A stretch of DNA of 7,920 nt from Clostridiales bacterium. Lineage in GTDB: Bacteria > Bacillota > Clostridia > Tissierellales > Dethiosulfatibacteraceae. The stretch is from the NCBI GenBank assembly GCA_003539375.1, contig DPPH01000125.1, positions 2,892 to 10,811 on the forward strand. Reading direction: 5' to 3'. Position numbers and translations under genes: made by a program. The number at the start of each line of letters is the position of its first letter. Position 1 is the stretch's first letter. Positions 1 through 5,300 of the stretch are shown piece by piece. Under the pieces are notes generated by a model, which saw nothing but the letters and a program-made list of their open reading frames with translations, ran no database searches and was not told the DNA's origin.

Positions 1-5
1 TCCAT
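1..5 (-). CDS. Start of next operon gene (only 5 bases visible)
   Basis: An ATG on the minus strand begins at position 5 and is preceded by a strong Shine-Dalgarno (AAGGAGG, minus strand of 11-17) with a 5-base spacer. It lies 46 bases after the stop of the 52-927 gene, with no terminator between them, so it should be the second gene of the same operon. Nothing can be said about the product, because the window ends inside the second codon. Confidence 0.6.
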
Positions 6-51
6 ATAAACCTCCTTCTCTCTGGGGTTAGGACGTGTGTCTAATTTTAGA

Positions 52-927
52 TTAATCATTGATAACCTCCCTCTTCAATTGGTGTGTTGGTGTGATAATA
101 TCAACTTCTTTGCTGTTTTCTAATCTTTGATGTGTGACTCTCAACCTTGTGTCCTGGTCGAGATTCTCCTCGTATACATTTACTTTATTCCAGTAGATGT
201 AGCCGAATTTTTCTATATGTTCCAGCATATCTTCAACCTCCTTTCGTGATAATCTTAAGTCATCCATAAGGCGGTAGCTCATATACAACCTCCCCTCCTC
301 TCTGTGAATAAAGTTGGGATCTACACCGCCGAAAAGCTTATATTTGTTGAACCTATACACCTTGAAAATCAACCTTTTGTGTACTATGTTTAATTTTCTA
401 TCTTTTAGTATGATATCTAGTACCTCCTTCGGTATTTCTGAGTAATGAACCTTGTTTACATTTGTATAAAAGCTATTGTTTGTGATTTTTTGTTTAATTA
501 TTGTTTCAGTATGTGGGTCGTAAACTGGAGAGAGGTAGGTAGTTGTCTCTGTTCGCTTGTCCTTAGTTGATCCACCTGGCTTTTCTGACATTTTTTCTCT
601 ACATATAAATCCTTTTTTTTCTAGGTTTTCACATACTTCGTTGTATTGATTATTGTTTAGTGGATAGTATTCCTTAAAGTTTTTATTTCCTACGAAGCTT
701 GTTCCATAATTGAAATTATTGAAGTATAGAAAGTGCAACTGTTTGTGCCATTCAGCATCGTTAAGTATTTTTGAAGAATAAGACTTTGAAGTGTAGCGTC
801 GTTCCAAATTTACGTGAAATTCTGATAGCTTTAATCTTTCATCTATCTCAATTTCTTGCTTACTGCTCGAACTATCCTCTCCAAATACTGCTGCTAATAT
901 TAAGTTTTCGTCGATTTTTATAGTCAT
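52..927 (-). CDS. Unknown protein, probable winged-helix DNA-binding or replication-initiation protein
   Basis: I do not recognise this 291-residue protein as a named family. It is highly charged and has no signal peptide or membrane segment. Two stretches look like winged helices: residues about 53-112 (helix, turn, then 'NEVCENLEKKGFI') and about 162-250 ('RLSRKEVEDMLEHIEKFGYIYW' region, the usual pattern of a recognition helix followed by a beta wing). A Ser-rich acidic stretch sits near residues 17-32. Tandem winged helices, and a position opposite a phage-type repressor as first gene of an operon, resemble plasmid or phage replication initiators and replisome organisers. That role is inference. 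The start is set by AAAGGAGG four to five bases before the ATG. The promoter is probably the one at 1003-1031, under control of the divergent repressor. A transcriptional regulator is the main alternative. Confidence 0.85.
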   Translation of the reverse strand: MTIKIDENLILAAVFGEDSSSSKQEIEIDERLKLSEFHVNLERRYTSKSYSSKILNDAEWHKQLHFLYFNNFNYGTSFVGNKNFKEYYPLNNNQYNEVCENLEKKGFICREKMSEKPGGSTKDKRTETTTYLSPVYDPHTETIIKQKITNNSFYTNVNKVHYSEIPKEVLDIILKDRKLNIVHKRLIFKVYRFNKYKLFGGVDPNFIHREEGRLYMSYRLMDDLRLSRKEVEDMLEHIEKFGYIYWNKVNVYEENLDQDTRLRVTHQRLENSKEVDIITPTHQLKREVIND

Positions 928-946
928 GTTTCCTCCTTTAATTTTT

Positions 947-969
947 ATACAGTAACAAATTCACTGTAT
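947..969. promoter_or_regulatory. Inverted repeat, candidate operator in the leader of the 52-927 gene
   Basis: Perfect 7-base arms ATACAGT (947-953) and ACTGTAT (963-969) are separated by 9 bases. The dyad lies just upstream of the Shine-Dalgarno and about 30-50 bases downstream of the predicted transcription start. It could bind a repressor dimer or form a hairpin in the mRNA leader. The half-site TATACAG recurs at 1079-1085. Confidence 0.4.
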
Positions 970-974
970 TTATA

Positions 975-987
975 TTGTATGCTACAA
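975..987. promoter_or_regulatory. Short palindrome TTGTA-TGC-TACAA, candidate repressor operator
   Basis: Perfect 5-base arms flank a 3-base centre. The pentamer TTGTA or its complement TACAA recurs at 1041-1045, 1057-1061, 1062-1066 and 1115-1119, so it is a plausible half-site for the XRE repressor encoded next door. The palindrome lies about 10-20 bases downstream of the predicted start of the leftward transcript, where a bound repressor would block elongation or promoter escape. Confidence 0.4.
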
Positions 988-1002
988 ACTATAACTAACA
1001 CC

Positions 1003-1031
1003 ATTATATTATTGTTATGGTATTAAGTCAA
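1003..1031 (-). promoter_or_regulatory. Leftward sigma-A-type promoter for the 52-927 operon
   Basis: Reading the minus strand, -35 TTGACT (1031-1026), a 17-base spacer and a perfect -10 TATAAT (1008-1003) predict a transcript start near 996. The leader is then about 69 bases long and carries two inverted repeats before the ribosome binding site. It is the best promoter match in the divergent region. Confidence 0.65.
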
Positions 1032-1033
1032 GT

Positions 1034-1073
1034 ATATTTTTACAATAACTATAAACTTGTATTGTAAATATAT
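1034..1073. promoter_or_regulatory. Long imperfect inverted repeat between the divergent promoters
   Basis: Arms 1034-1046 and 1061-1073 pair over 13 positions with one mismatch, around a core of TTACAAT and ATTGTAA, with a 14-base spacer. The repeat begins directly upstream of the leftward -35 box and ends about 40 bases before the rightward -35 box. A repressor or activator bound here could act on both promoters. The region is very AT-rich, which lowers the significance of any dyad. Confidence 0.35.
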
Positions 1074-1114
1074 TACCATATACAGCTCTTATCATTAAAA
1101 CTATAATAAAAGAC

Positions 1115-1143
1115 TTGTATTTTTCATGGCTTAAGTTTATACT
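1115..1143 (+). promoter_or_regulatory. Rightward sigma-A-type promoter for the repressor gene
   Basis: -35 TTGTAT (1115-1120), a 17-base spacer and -10 TATACT (1138-1143) predict a start near 1150 and a leader of about 32 bases. The -35 box contains one of the recurring TTGTA pentamers, so the repressor may regulate its own promoter. Confidence 0.55.
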
Positions 1144-1181
1144 AATATTAAATCTAGAATATGTAATGGAGGTATAAATTA

Positions 1182-1910
1182 TTGAAACCAATAGAAAAAG
1201 ATTACGATAAAGAAGATTTAACCATTGATGATGTTAAAGAAATAATAGGTAATAGAATTAAGGTTGCCATTAAAACTTCAATGAAGACTTATAGGGATGT
1301 AGCTAAAAATATTGATATGAGCTACAGTTATATATCAGACGTTGCTAACGGCAAATATCTTCCTTCTATTCAAACTATTACTAAGCTTTGCAATTACTTA
1401 GAAGTAGAAGTGAGTGAAATAGTAGGAGGTTACGAATATTGGATCCATCCTAAAGGATTGAACTTTGATAAAAAAGAATTATCCGAACAGGAACTAGAAA
1501 GCTACTATTCAGCTCTATCAGATGTAACTTCATGGCTAACTCCTAAAAATAGAAAATTAATAGGTAAACAAAATCGAGATGGCGGGATTAATAATATAGT
1601 TAAAGTTAAGGAAAGCATACAGAGAGCTGAAATTAATGATAATTCTATGAACTTACTAGGAATATATAAAGATGATGTTGTTACTTATAATGATAAAAAT
1701 ATAGATGCTCCTGACTCTATCGAAAATGGAAAGATTTATCTTGTGAAGATAAAGTCAGAACATAGCCATATCTTAAGAAAAGTGTTCAAATCTAAGGACG
1801 AACTTATTCTGATACCTTGTTCACAAAGTTCAAATTATCAGGTTGTTAGTATTGATTTTGAAGAAATAGAGTGGATTAAAAGAGCTATTATGATTACGAA
1901 AATGCTTTAG
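1182..1910 (+). CDS. XRE-family phage-type repressor with C-terminal S24/LexA-like domain
   Basis: This 242-residue cytoplasmic DNA-binding protein probably controls the divergent operon. Residues about 24-83 form an XRE-type helix-turn-helix ('YRDVAKNIDMSYSYISDVANG', then 'PSIQTITKLCNYLEVEVSEI'). Residues about 148-240 resemble the S24 dimerisation/peptidase fold: 'DNSM' with Ser155 at the nucleophile position, then 'DDVV', and 'ILRKVFK' in the strand that normally carries the catalytic lysine. The best register places Arg199, not Lys, at that position, and no Ala-Gly or Cys-Gly cleavage pair is visible in the linker, so self-cleavage is doubtful. The start is TTG: GGAGG lies at 1168-1172, nine bases upstream, and the next in-frame ATG is inside the helix-turn-helix. 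The gene has its own promoter (1115-1143) and a terminator at 2064-2089. A cI-like prophage or ICE repressor is the likely role. Confidence 0.9.
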   Translation: MKPIEKDYDKEDLTIDDVKEIIGNRIKVAIKTSMKTYRDVAKNIDMSYSYISDVANGKYLPSIQTITKLCNYLEVEVSEIVGGYEYWIHPKGLNFDKKELSEQELESYYSALSDVTSWLTPKNRKLIGKQNRDGGINNIVKVKESIQRAEINDNSMNLLGIYKDDVVTYNDKNIDAPDSIENGKIYLVKIKSEHSHILRKVFKSKDELILIPCSQSSNYQVVSIDFEEIEWIKRAIMITKML

Positions 1911-1971
1911 AGTATTACCCAGACCATTAACAAATAATGAATTAATATCAACCATAAAGTATGCTATGTTA

Positions 1972-1997
1972 TTGCATTTAGGCCGAAGGCCTTGCAA
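1972..1997. repeat. Compact hairpin GGCC-GAA-GGCC with an outer stem
   Basis: An inner stem AGGCC (1980-1984) and GGCCT (1988-1992) closes a GAA loop. Outer arms TTGCA (1972-1976) and TGCAA (1993-1997) extend it, with a 3-base bulge on the left. There is no T-tract on either side, so it is not an intrinsic terminator. It lies in the 3' untranslated part of the repressor transcript and could be an mRNA-end stem or a protein-binding palindrome. Confidence 0.4.
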
Positions 1998-2063
1998 ATA
2001 CTAGGAATATGATTAAATATATTTCATAATTATATACATATGGTGCATAAATATAAACTTATA

Positions 2064-2089
2064 GGAGCAGCCGAAACTGCCCCTTTTTT
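2064..2089 (+). terminator. Intrinsic terminator of the repressor transcript
   Basis: The stem pairs 2064-2070 with 2077-2083 (one A/C mismatch) around the loop CCGAAA and is followed by six T. It lies 154 bases past the repressor stop and 3 bases from the convergent radC-family stop. On the minus strand the stem has no U-tract after it, so it would be at most a weak terminator for that gene. Confidence 0.8.
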
Positions 2090-2091
2090 AT

Positions 2092-2712
2092 TTAGATGAT
2101 ACCTTCTTCTTTAAAGCTAAGATAGCTGCAGTTTCCCACTATAATATGATCCAGTAGTTTTATGCCTACAAGCTCTCCTGCTTTTACTAGCCTTTCTGTA
2201 ATAGAAATATCTTCTCTGGAAGGCTTTGTATCACCAGATGGATGGTTGTGAACAGCTATAATGTTAGCTGCTCTTCTTCTAATAGCAGTATTAAATACTT
2301 CCCTTGGATGCACTATAGATGAATTTAAAGAACCTGTACTGATATTCTCTATGTTCTTAACTTTATTCTTAGTATCCAGTATAAGGATTTGGAAATGCTC
2401 AATTTCCTCATGCATAAGGTTACCTTTTACCAAGTTAAATACGTCAGTTGGACTTGTTATCTTATTATTCTCTAATGCTGGCACTTCATAGAGCCTTCTT
2501 ATAATTTCTCTGAATGCAATTATCTGAGAAGCTTTCTTTGGACCTATTCCTTTAATAGCTGTAAGTTCTAATTCTGTAGAGTGAAGGAGTATCTCGGCAA
2601 TATTATCTCCGAACCTATTAAGAATTTCTTCTTCCACACCAACATTGTTCTCTTCGTTTATCATCATCTTAAGTAGATCTATATTCCTCTTATTTCTATA
2701 ATTTATAATCAT
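2092..2712 (-). CDS. radC: RadC/YeeS-family JAMM (JAB) domain protein
   Basis: About 206 residues, close to the usual RadC length. Counting from the upstream Met (2718), a helix-hairpin-helix lies at about 52-70 ('LTAIKGIGPKKASQII') and the JAMM/MPN+ zinc motif at 157-170 (His157, His159, Ser167, Asp170 in 'HNHPSGDTKPSRED'). The family was named for an old link to DNA repair that has not held up. The fold is that of zinc metalloproteases, its activity in bacteria is unproven, and copies are common on mobile elements. I choose the ATG at 2712: AAAGGAG (2726-2720) is 7 bases away from it but only 1 base from the ATG at 2718. The gene stands alone, convergent with the repressor, with a candidate promoter at 2812-2840. 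Copies on phages and ICEs usually sit in such accessory regions, so this is unlikely to be the chromosomal copy near mreB. Confidence 0.93.
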   Translation of the reverse strand: MIINYRNKRNIDLLKMMINEENNVGVEEEILNRFGDNIAEILLHSTELELTAIKGIGPKKASQIIAFREIIRRLYEVPALENNKITSPTDVFNLVKGNLMHEEIEHFQILILDTKNKVKNIENISTGSLNSSIVHPREVFNTAIRRRAANIIAVHNHPSGDTKPSREDISITERLVKAGELVGIKLLDHIIVGNCSYLSFKEEGII

Positions 2713-2811
2713 TTTCATTCTCCTTTATTTTAGATATTAACTTAAACTTCTAACATACTCTGAGACTTACGAGGTTGCTTTTTGACAAGCTTTTACAGTT
2801 TAGTAGTCTGT

Positions 2812-2840
2812 TCTATACCCGAAAATCTCAACTTCTTCAA
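2812..2840 (-). promoter_or_regulatory. Candidate promoter of the radC-family gene
   Basis: On the minus strand, TTGAAG (2840-2835), a 17-base spacer and TATAGA (2817-2812) give a start near 2805 and a leader of about 90 bases. Both boxes match consensus at only four of six positions, so the call is moderate. No better pair was found between the HIRAN stop and this gene. Confidence 0.35.
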
Positions 2841-2921
2841 CATTGTTCATTTTCCAACATTTTCAGGCCATAAAAAAATAAGATGCACTGCCATGCCAGC
2901 ACACCTCTAAAAAAACTACCA

Positions 2922-2950
2922 TTGAATATTTTACATATATGGTTTATAAT
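2922..2950 (+). promoter_or_regulatory. Plus-strand promoter pointing at the 3' end of the HIRAN gene
   Basis: TTGAAT (2922-2927), a 17-base spacer and a perfect TATAAT (2945-2950) predict a start near 2957. No plus-strand gene follows. The transcript would meet the hairpin at 2963-2985 almost at once. Any readthrough would be antisense to the HIRAN gene. Confidence 0.45.
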
Positions 2951-2962
2951 AAAATTGGATTG

Positions 2963-2985
2963 GGCCACATATGTGGTCTTTTTTT
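2963..2985 (+). terminator. Plus-strand intrinsic terminator with no plus-strand gene
   Basis: A 6-bp stem (2963-2968 with 2973-2978, including one G-U pair) around ATAT contains the perfect palindrome CCACATATGTGG (2965-2976) and is followed by seven T. On the minus strand, directly after the HIRAN stop, the same stem lacks a U-tract. The orientation therefore fits a plus-strand RNA. The palindrome could also serve as an operator. Confidence 0.6.
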
Positions 2986-3466
2986 ATACAAGAATGTATC
3001 GGAAATTTACTCCTAACATCCTTGAAGGAACTCCTGTTATATCTTCTAATATAACCACCGCCTTTCTATTAAAATCTAATTCTACTGATATATCTTCAGC
3101 AAGTTCTTTAGCGACATATCCTATTTGAGCTGTACCCTTACCTGCCACCTTAGCCATAACTTTAATAGCATTAGGATCATATGGATTGTCAGGTTCTCTC
3201 TCAAAGTATAAGCTTATTTCTTCAGGAGAGTATTTTCTTAGAGCAGCTATTACTGTTTGTCTACTTTTACCATCGCTGTTTTTAAAGCTTACTCCTCTAA
3301 CCTTACTGAAACTTAAATGTGCATAGCCTCTAACTATCCTCCAGGCCAGCTTTAAACATGTTGCAAATGTGTACATGTACTTAGCGCCTTGCTTTTTAAA
3401 GAGTTTCCATGCTCTTTTAAATACATAGGATGCTATCTTTCTTCTGTTTTCTTCTCTTTTAGACAT
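2984..3466 (-). CDS. Small HIRAN-domain protein
   Basis: This 160-residue protein has a basic helical N-terminal part (about 1-50, rich in Lys, Arg and aromatic residues) and a HIRAN domain at about 54-145. The domain shows 'KVRGVSFKN', 'ISLYFEREPDNPYDPNAIKV' and 'AQIGYVAKELAEDI', which match the family core of an EP-NPYD-NAI motif followed by IGY and a helix. HIRAN domains bind DNA ends, for example the 3' end of single-stranded DNA in HLTF. In bacteria they occur alone or fused to helicases and nucleases. This stand-alone copy may recognise damaged, replicating or foreign DNA; that is inference. An ATG exists 18 bases upstream (3484), but the Shine-Dalgarno AAAGGAG (3481-3475) lies inside that extension, 8 bases before the ATG at 3466, so I use the latter. 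The leader carries a terminator and a short ORF (see 3503-3624). Confidence 0.88.
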   Translation of the reverse strand: MSKREENRRKIASYVFKRAWKLFKKQGAKYMYTFATCLKLAWRIVRGYAHLSFSKVRGVSFKNSDGKSRQTVIAALRKYSPEEISLYFEREPDNPYDPNAIKVMAKVAGKGTAQIGYVAKELAEDISVELDFNRKAVVILEDITGVPSRMLGVNFRYILV

Positions 3467-3502
3467 AATTTTGACTCCTTTCATATTTTTATATATAACA
3501 AA

Positions 3503-3536
3503 AAGCCCCTACCTACGCATGGGTAGATAGAGGCTT
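3503..3536 (-). terminator. Intrinsic terminator or attenuator just upstream of the HIRAN gene
   Basis: Positions 3503-3516 pair with 3523-3536 with two C/A mismatches and a 6-base loop. Read on the minus strand, the stem ends in GGGGC followed by five T. It lies 37 bases before the HIRAN ATG, leaving no room for a normal promoter after it. Because the TIR-like operon already has its own terminator at 3705-3729, this one probably acts inside the HIRAN leader. Confidence 0.65.
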
Positions 3537-3581
3537 CTTATATCTAAATTATTTAGTTGTATATAAGAGGGGGTGGGCTCA

Positions 3582-3614
3582 CTAGGATTTATTTTCCAGG
3601 TCAATGTATATCAT
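3582..3614 (-). CDS. Candidate 10-codon leader peptide upstream of the HIRAN gene
   Basis: An ATG at 3614 with Shine-Dalgarno GAGGGG (3624-3619, spacer 4) opens a short frame, MIYIDLENKS, that ends in a tandem TAG TGA. The Shine-Dalgarno is complementary to CCCCTC (minus strand of 3567-3572) just after the stop, so a hairpin could hide it. A second frame through the same DNA stays open from about 3607 to the terminator. Either reading could be chance; the case rests on the ribosome binding site plus the attenuator-like layout. Confidence 0.3.
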   Translation of the reverse strand: MIYIDLENKS

Positions 3615-3704
3615 ATTGCCCCTCGAAATATAACAGGTTTTTGTTTATGAATAGGGAATTTTATGATTAGATATTTATAATAGGTATAATAGAATGGTCT
3701 TCAT

Positions 3705-3729
3705 AAAAAAAGAGACCCTTAAAGGTCTC
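3705..3729 (-). terminator. Intrinsic terminator of the hsdR-peptidase-TIR operon
   Basis: On the minus strand, GAGACC (3729-3724), a 6-base loop and GGTCTC (3717-3712) form a perfect 6-bp stem followed by seven T (3711-3705). It starts 12 bases after the TIR-like gene stop and marks the end of the defence operon. Confidence 0.85.
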
Positions 3730-3741
3730 GAGTTTTCTTAT

Positions 3742-4566
3742 CTATATTTTGTTTTTATCTACATTATATCCTAAAGACTTTAATTCATCAGCAATTTCAT
3801 ATTGCCATGAATTATTTGAATCCATTTCTATATATACTACTCCTGATATGTCACTAGGTGTTTCAACATTTTCCTTTTTTAGAGCGCATACTTTATCTCT
3901 TCCAATTTTACCTATTAAATATCCATGTTCAAAAACAACATTTTGTCTTGCTCTTGGATTCAACTCATTATCTCCATTTTTCTTTCCTAAATCACAAGGA
4001 GTGTATAAAACTATTCCATATCCTACATTTGAATACTCTTCTATTTTTTCAATTATAGTTTTCCCTTTATTTGCTTGTTCCCTTAAGATAATAGGTTCTA
4101 GTTTAAATTTCTGAATTAATCTAGCAACACTCTCGGTTGAAGCTTCATCGTGTCCGTGCACAATAAATATTTTAGACTTATCTATTGTTTCTTTATCTTC
4201 TATATTATAATCTATATGATTGCTGCTATCAATTGTTTTTTCTGCTTCTTTAAATATCTCTCTTGAAATATCAGTTGAATACTCATCAAAATAAAATATT
4301 TCTTCTGGTGGTGTGTATAACCCGTCCTTAGTTTCTTTTTTTGAAAAAGATTTAGATGATTCTTTTGTTTCTTTTATAGAGATTCTATTTATCATATCTT
4401 TATTCAAAAAAAACCCATCAAATTGTAATTCTTGACCTTTTTTATAAGGGACTATAATTTCTTCTATTATATACTCCTTGCTTTCCAAATCTAACTCATA
4501 TATTTTTTTATTAAAAGGACTATTAGATTCTTTTTCAGCAACTTCTATTAATACTTGATAATACAT
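3742..4566 (-). CDS. TIR-like nucleotide-binding protein (PF10137 type), probable defence effector
   Basis: This 274-residue cytoplasmic protein has two parts. Residues about 131-272 match the TIR-like domain found in CBASS Cap12 and Pycsar TIR effectors: 'KIFIVHGHD' (132-140), 'LREQANKGKTIIEK' (161-174), 'GIVLYTPCDLG' (184-194) and 'RARQNVVFEHGYLIGKIGR' (205-223). Glu213 is the likely catalytic glutamate for NAD+ cleavage by analogy with TIR enzymes. Residues about 1-68 form a small separate domain ('YYQVLIEV', 'YELDLESKE', 'VPYKKGQELQFDG', 'MINRISIKET') that I recall seeing before TIR-like and other effector domains but cannot name. A polar Ser/Lys-rich linker joins them. No cyclic-nucleotide-binding or SAVED/STING-like domain is evident, and no cyclase gene is in view. 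The gene is last in the hsdR operon, 20 bases after the peptidase stop, with AAGGAG five bases before its ATG. Its base composition looks more AT-rich than hsdR. Confidence 0.9.
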   Translation of the reverse strand: MYYQVLIEVAEKESNSPFNKKIYELDLESKEYIIEEIIVPYKKGQELQFDGFFLNKDMINRISIKETKESSKSFSKKETKDGLYTPPEEIFYFDEYSTDISREIFKEAEKTIDSSNHIDYNIEDKETIDKSKIFIVHGHDEASTESVARLIQKFKLEPIILREQANKGKTIIEKIEEYSNVGYGIVLYTPCDLGKKNGDNELNPRARQNVVFEHGYLIGKIGRDKVCALKKENVETPSDISGVVYIEMDSNNSWQYEIADELKSLGYNVDKNKI

Positions 4567-4586
4567 ATGAACTCCTTGCTTTTTTC

Positions 4587-5300
4587 TTATTTATCCTCTC
4601 CACTTTCATACACTATCTCATTCAATTCTCTTTTTACAGCTCTCCAGTTAGGCAGATATTTGTCCATTAGCTTTTTAAAGGCATCTCCGTGCTTTCTTTC
4701 TTTTAAGTGTACCATCTCATGGACTATAACATATTCAAGACACCTTGGGTTTTTCTTTGATAGTTCTAGATTAACCCAGATCCTTTTTCTGTCTGCATTG
4801 CATGATCCCCATTTGGTCTTCATCTGTTTTACTCCCCAGAAGTTAAGCTCTATATCCATTGTCTTTTCCCATTTATTTATATAGTCTGGTATAACTTTTT
4901 TTAATTCTTCTCTGTACCACTCTTTCATTACATCTTCTCTTTTTTCTACAGTAGAGTTAGGTCTTACATATAGGTCTATATAGCTGTTGTTTTTTATCTC
5001 TACTTTTTGTTTCTTATTTGTTTCATATACATTAAGCCTGTATCTTTTTCCAAAGAAGTAGTGACTTTCTCCAGATATATATTCTCTTGGGCTTTGCCTT
5101 ACCTGGTTATTAAATTTCTTCTGCTGTTTTTTTATCCAGGGTATTTTAGATATTAAAAACAGTCTTATAGTATCTTCTTTAGTTGTCTTTGGTACAGATA
5201 GTTTTACTTTGCCCTCAGGAGGATTAACGGACAAGTGTATGTTCTTTATATCTTTTCTTTCTACACTTACCCTTATTTCTCCTACCTTTATATTTTCCAT
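4587..5300 (-). CDS. YgjP-like (DUF45/WLM-type) zinc metallopeptidase
   Basis: A 237-residue protein of the YgjP family (PF01863), with a beta-rich N-terminal half and a C-terminal gluzincin-like domain. Visible signatures are 'MKTKWGSC' (160-167), the zinc site 'HEMVH' at 194-198 (His194, Glu195, His198) and a third ligand, probably His204, in 'ERKHGDAF'. No signal peptide or transmembrane segment is present, so it acts in the cytoplasm. Members of this family are often encoded directly after hsdR in type I restriction operons, where their target is not known. Control of HsdR turnover is one possibility (inference). The ATG follows the hsdR TAA with no gap, and the only Shine-Dalgarno (GAGG, about 10 bases upstream) lies inside hsdR, so translation is probably coupled. 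All catalytic residues expected for the family are present. Confidence 0.92.
   Translation of the reverse strand: MENIKVGEIRVSVERKDIKNIHLSVNPPEGKVKLSVPKTTKEDTIRLFLISKIPWIKKQQKKFNNQVRQSPREYISGESHYFFGKRYRLNVYETNKKQKVEIKNNSYIDLYVRPNSTVEKREDVMKEWYREELKKVIPDYINKWEKTMDIELNFWGVKQMKTKWGSCNADRKRIWVNLELSKKNPRCLEYVIVHEMVHLKERKHGDAFKKLMDKYLPNWRAVKRELNEIVYESGEDK

Noticed and set aside
2838..2848. Possible SOS (LexA) box near the radC-family promoter
   Set aside because: On the minus strand GAAC and GTT are separated by 3 bases, while the Firmicute box needs GAAC-N4-GTTC; the second half is also incomplete.
2883..3128. Plus-strand open frame of 81 codons across the HIRAN gene end
   Set aside because: Starts in intergenic DNA and then runs antisense through the HIRAN domain; it also crosses the plus-strand terminator at 2963-2985. 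No Shine-Dalgarno.
3466..3484. Longer HIRAN protein starting at 3484
   Set aside because: No Shine-Dalgarno precedes that ATG, and the AAAGGAG used by the ATG at 3466 lies within the extension.
3662..3690. Plus-strand TATAAT at 3685-3690 as a promoter
   Set aside because: The -35 position holds TATGAT, a poor match, and it points into the terminator and antisense of the TIR-like gene. AT-richness explains the -10.
3749..4114. Plus-strand open frame of 121 codons opposite the TIR-like gene
   Set aside because: Antisense shadow of a well-supported gene with conserved motifs; Phe/Leu/Ser-rich translation without family signature.
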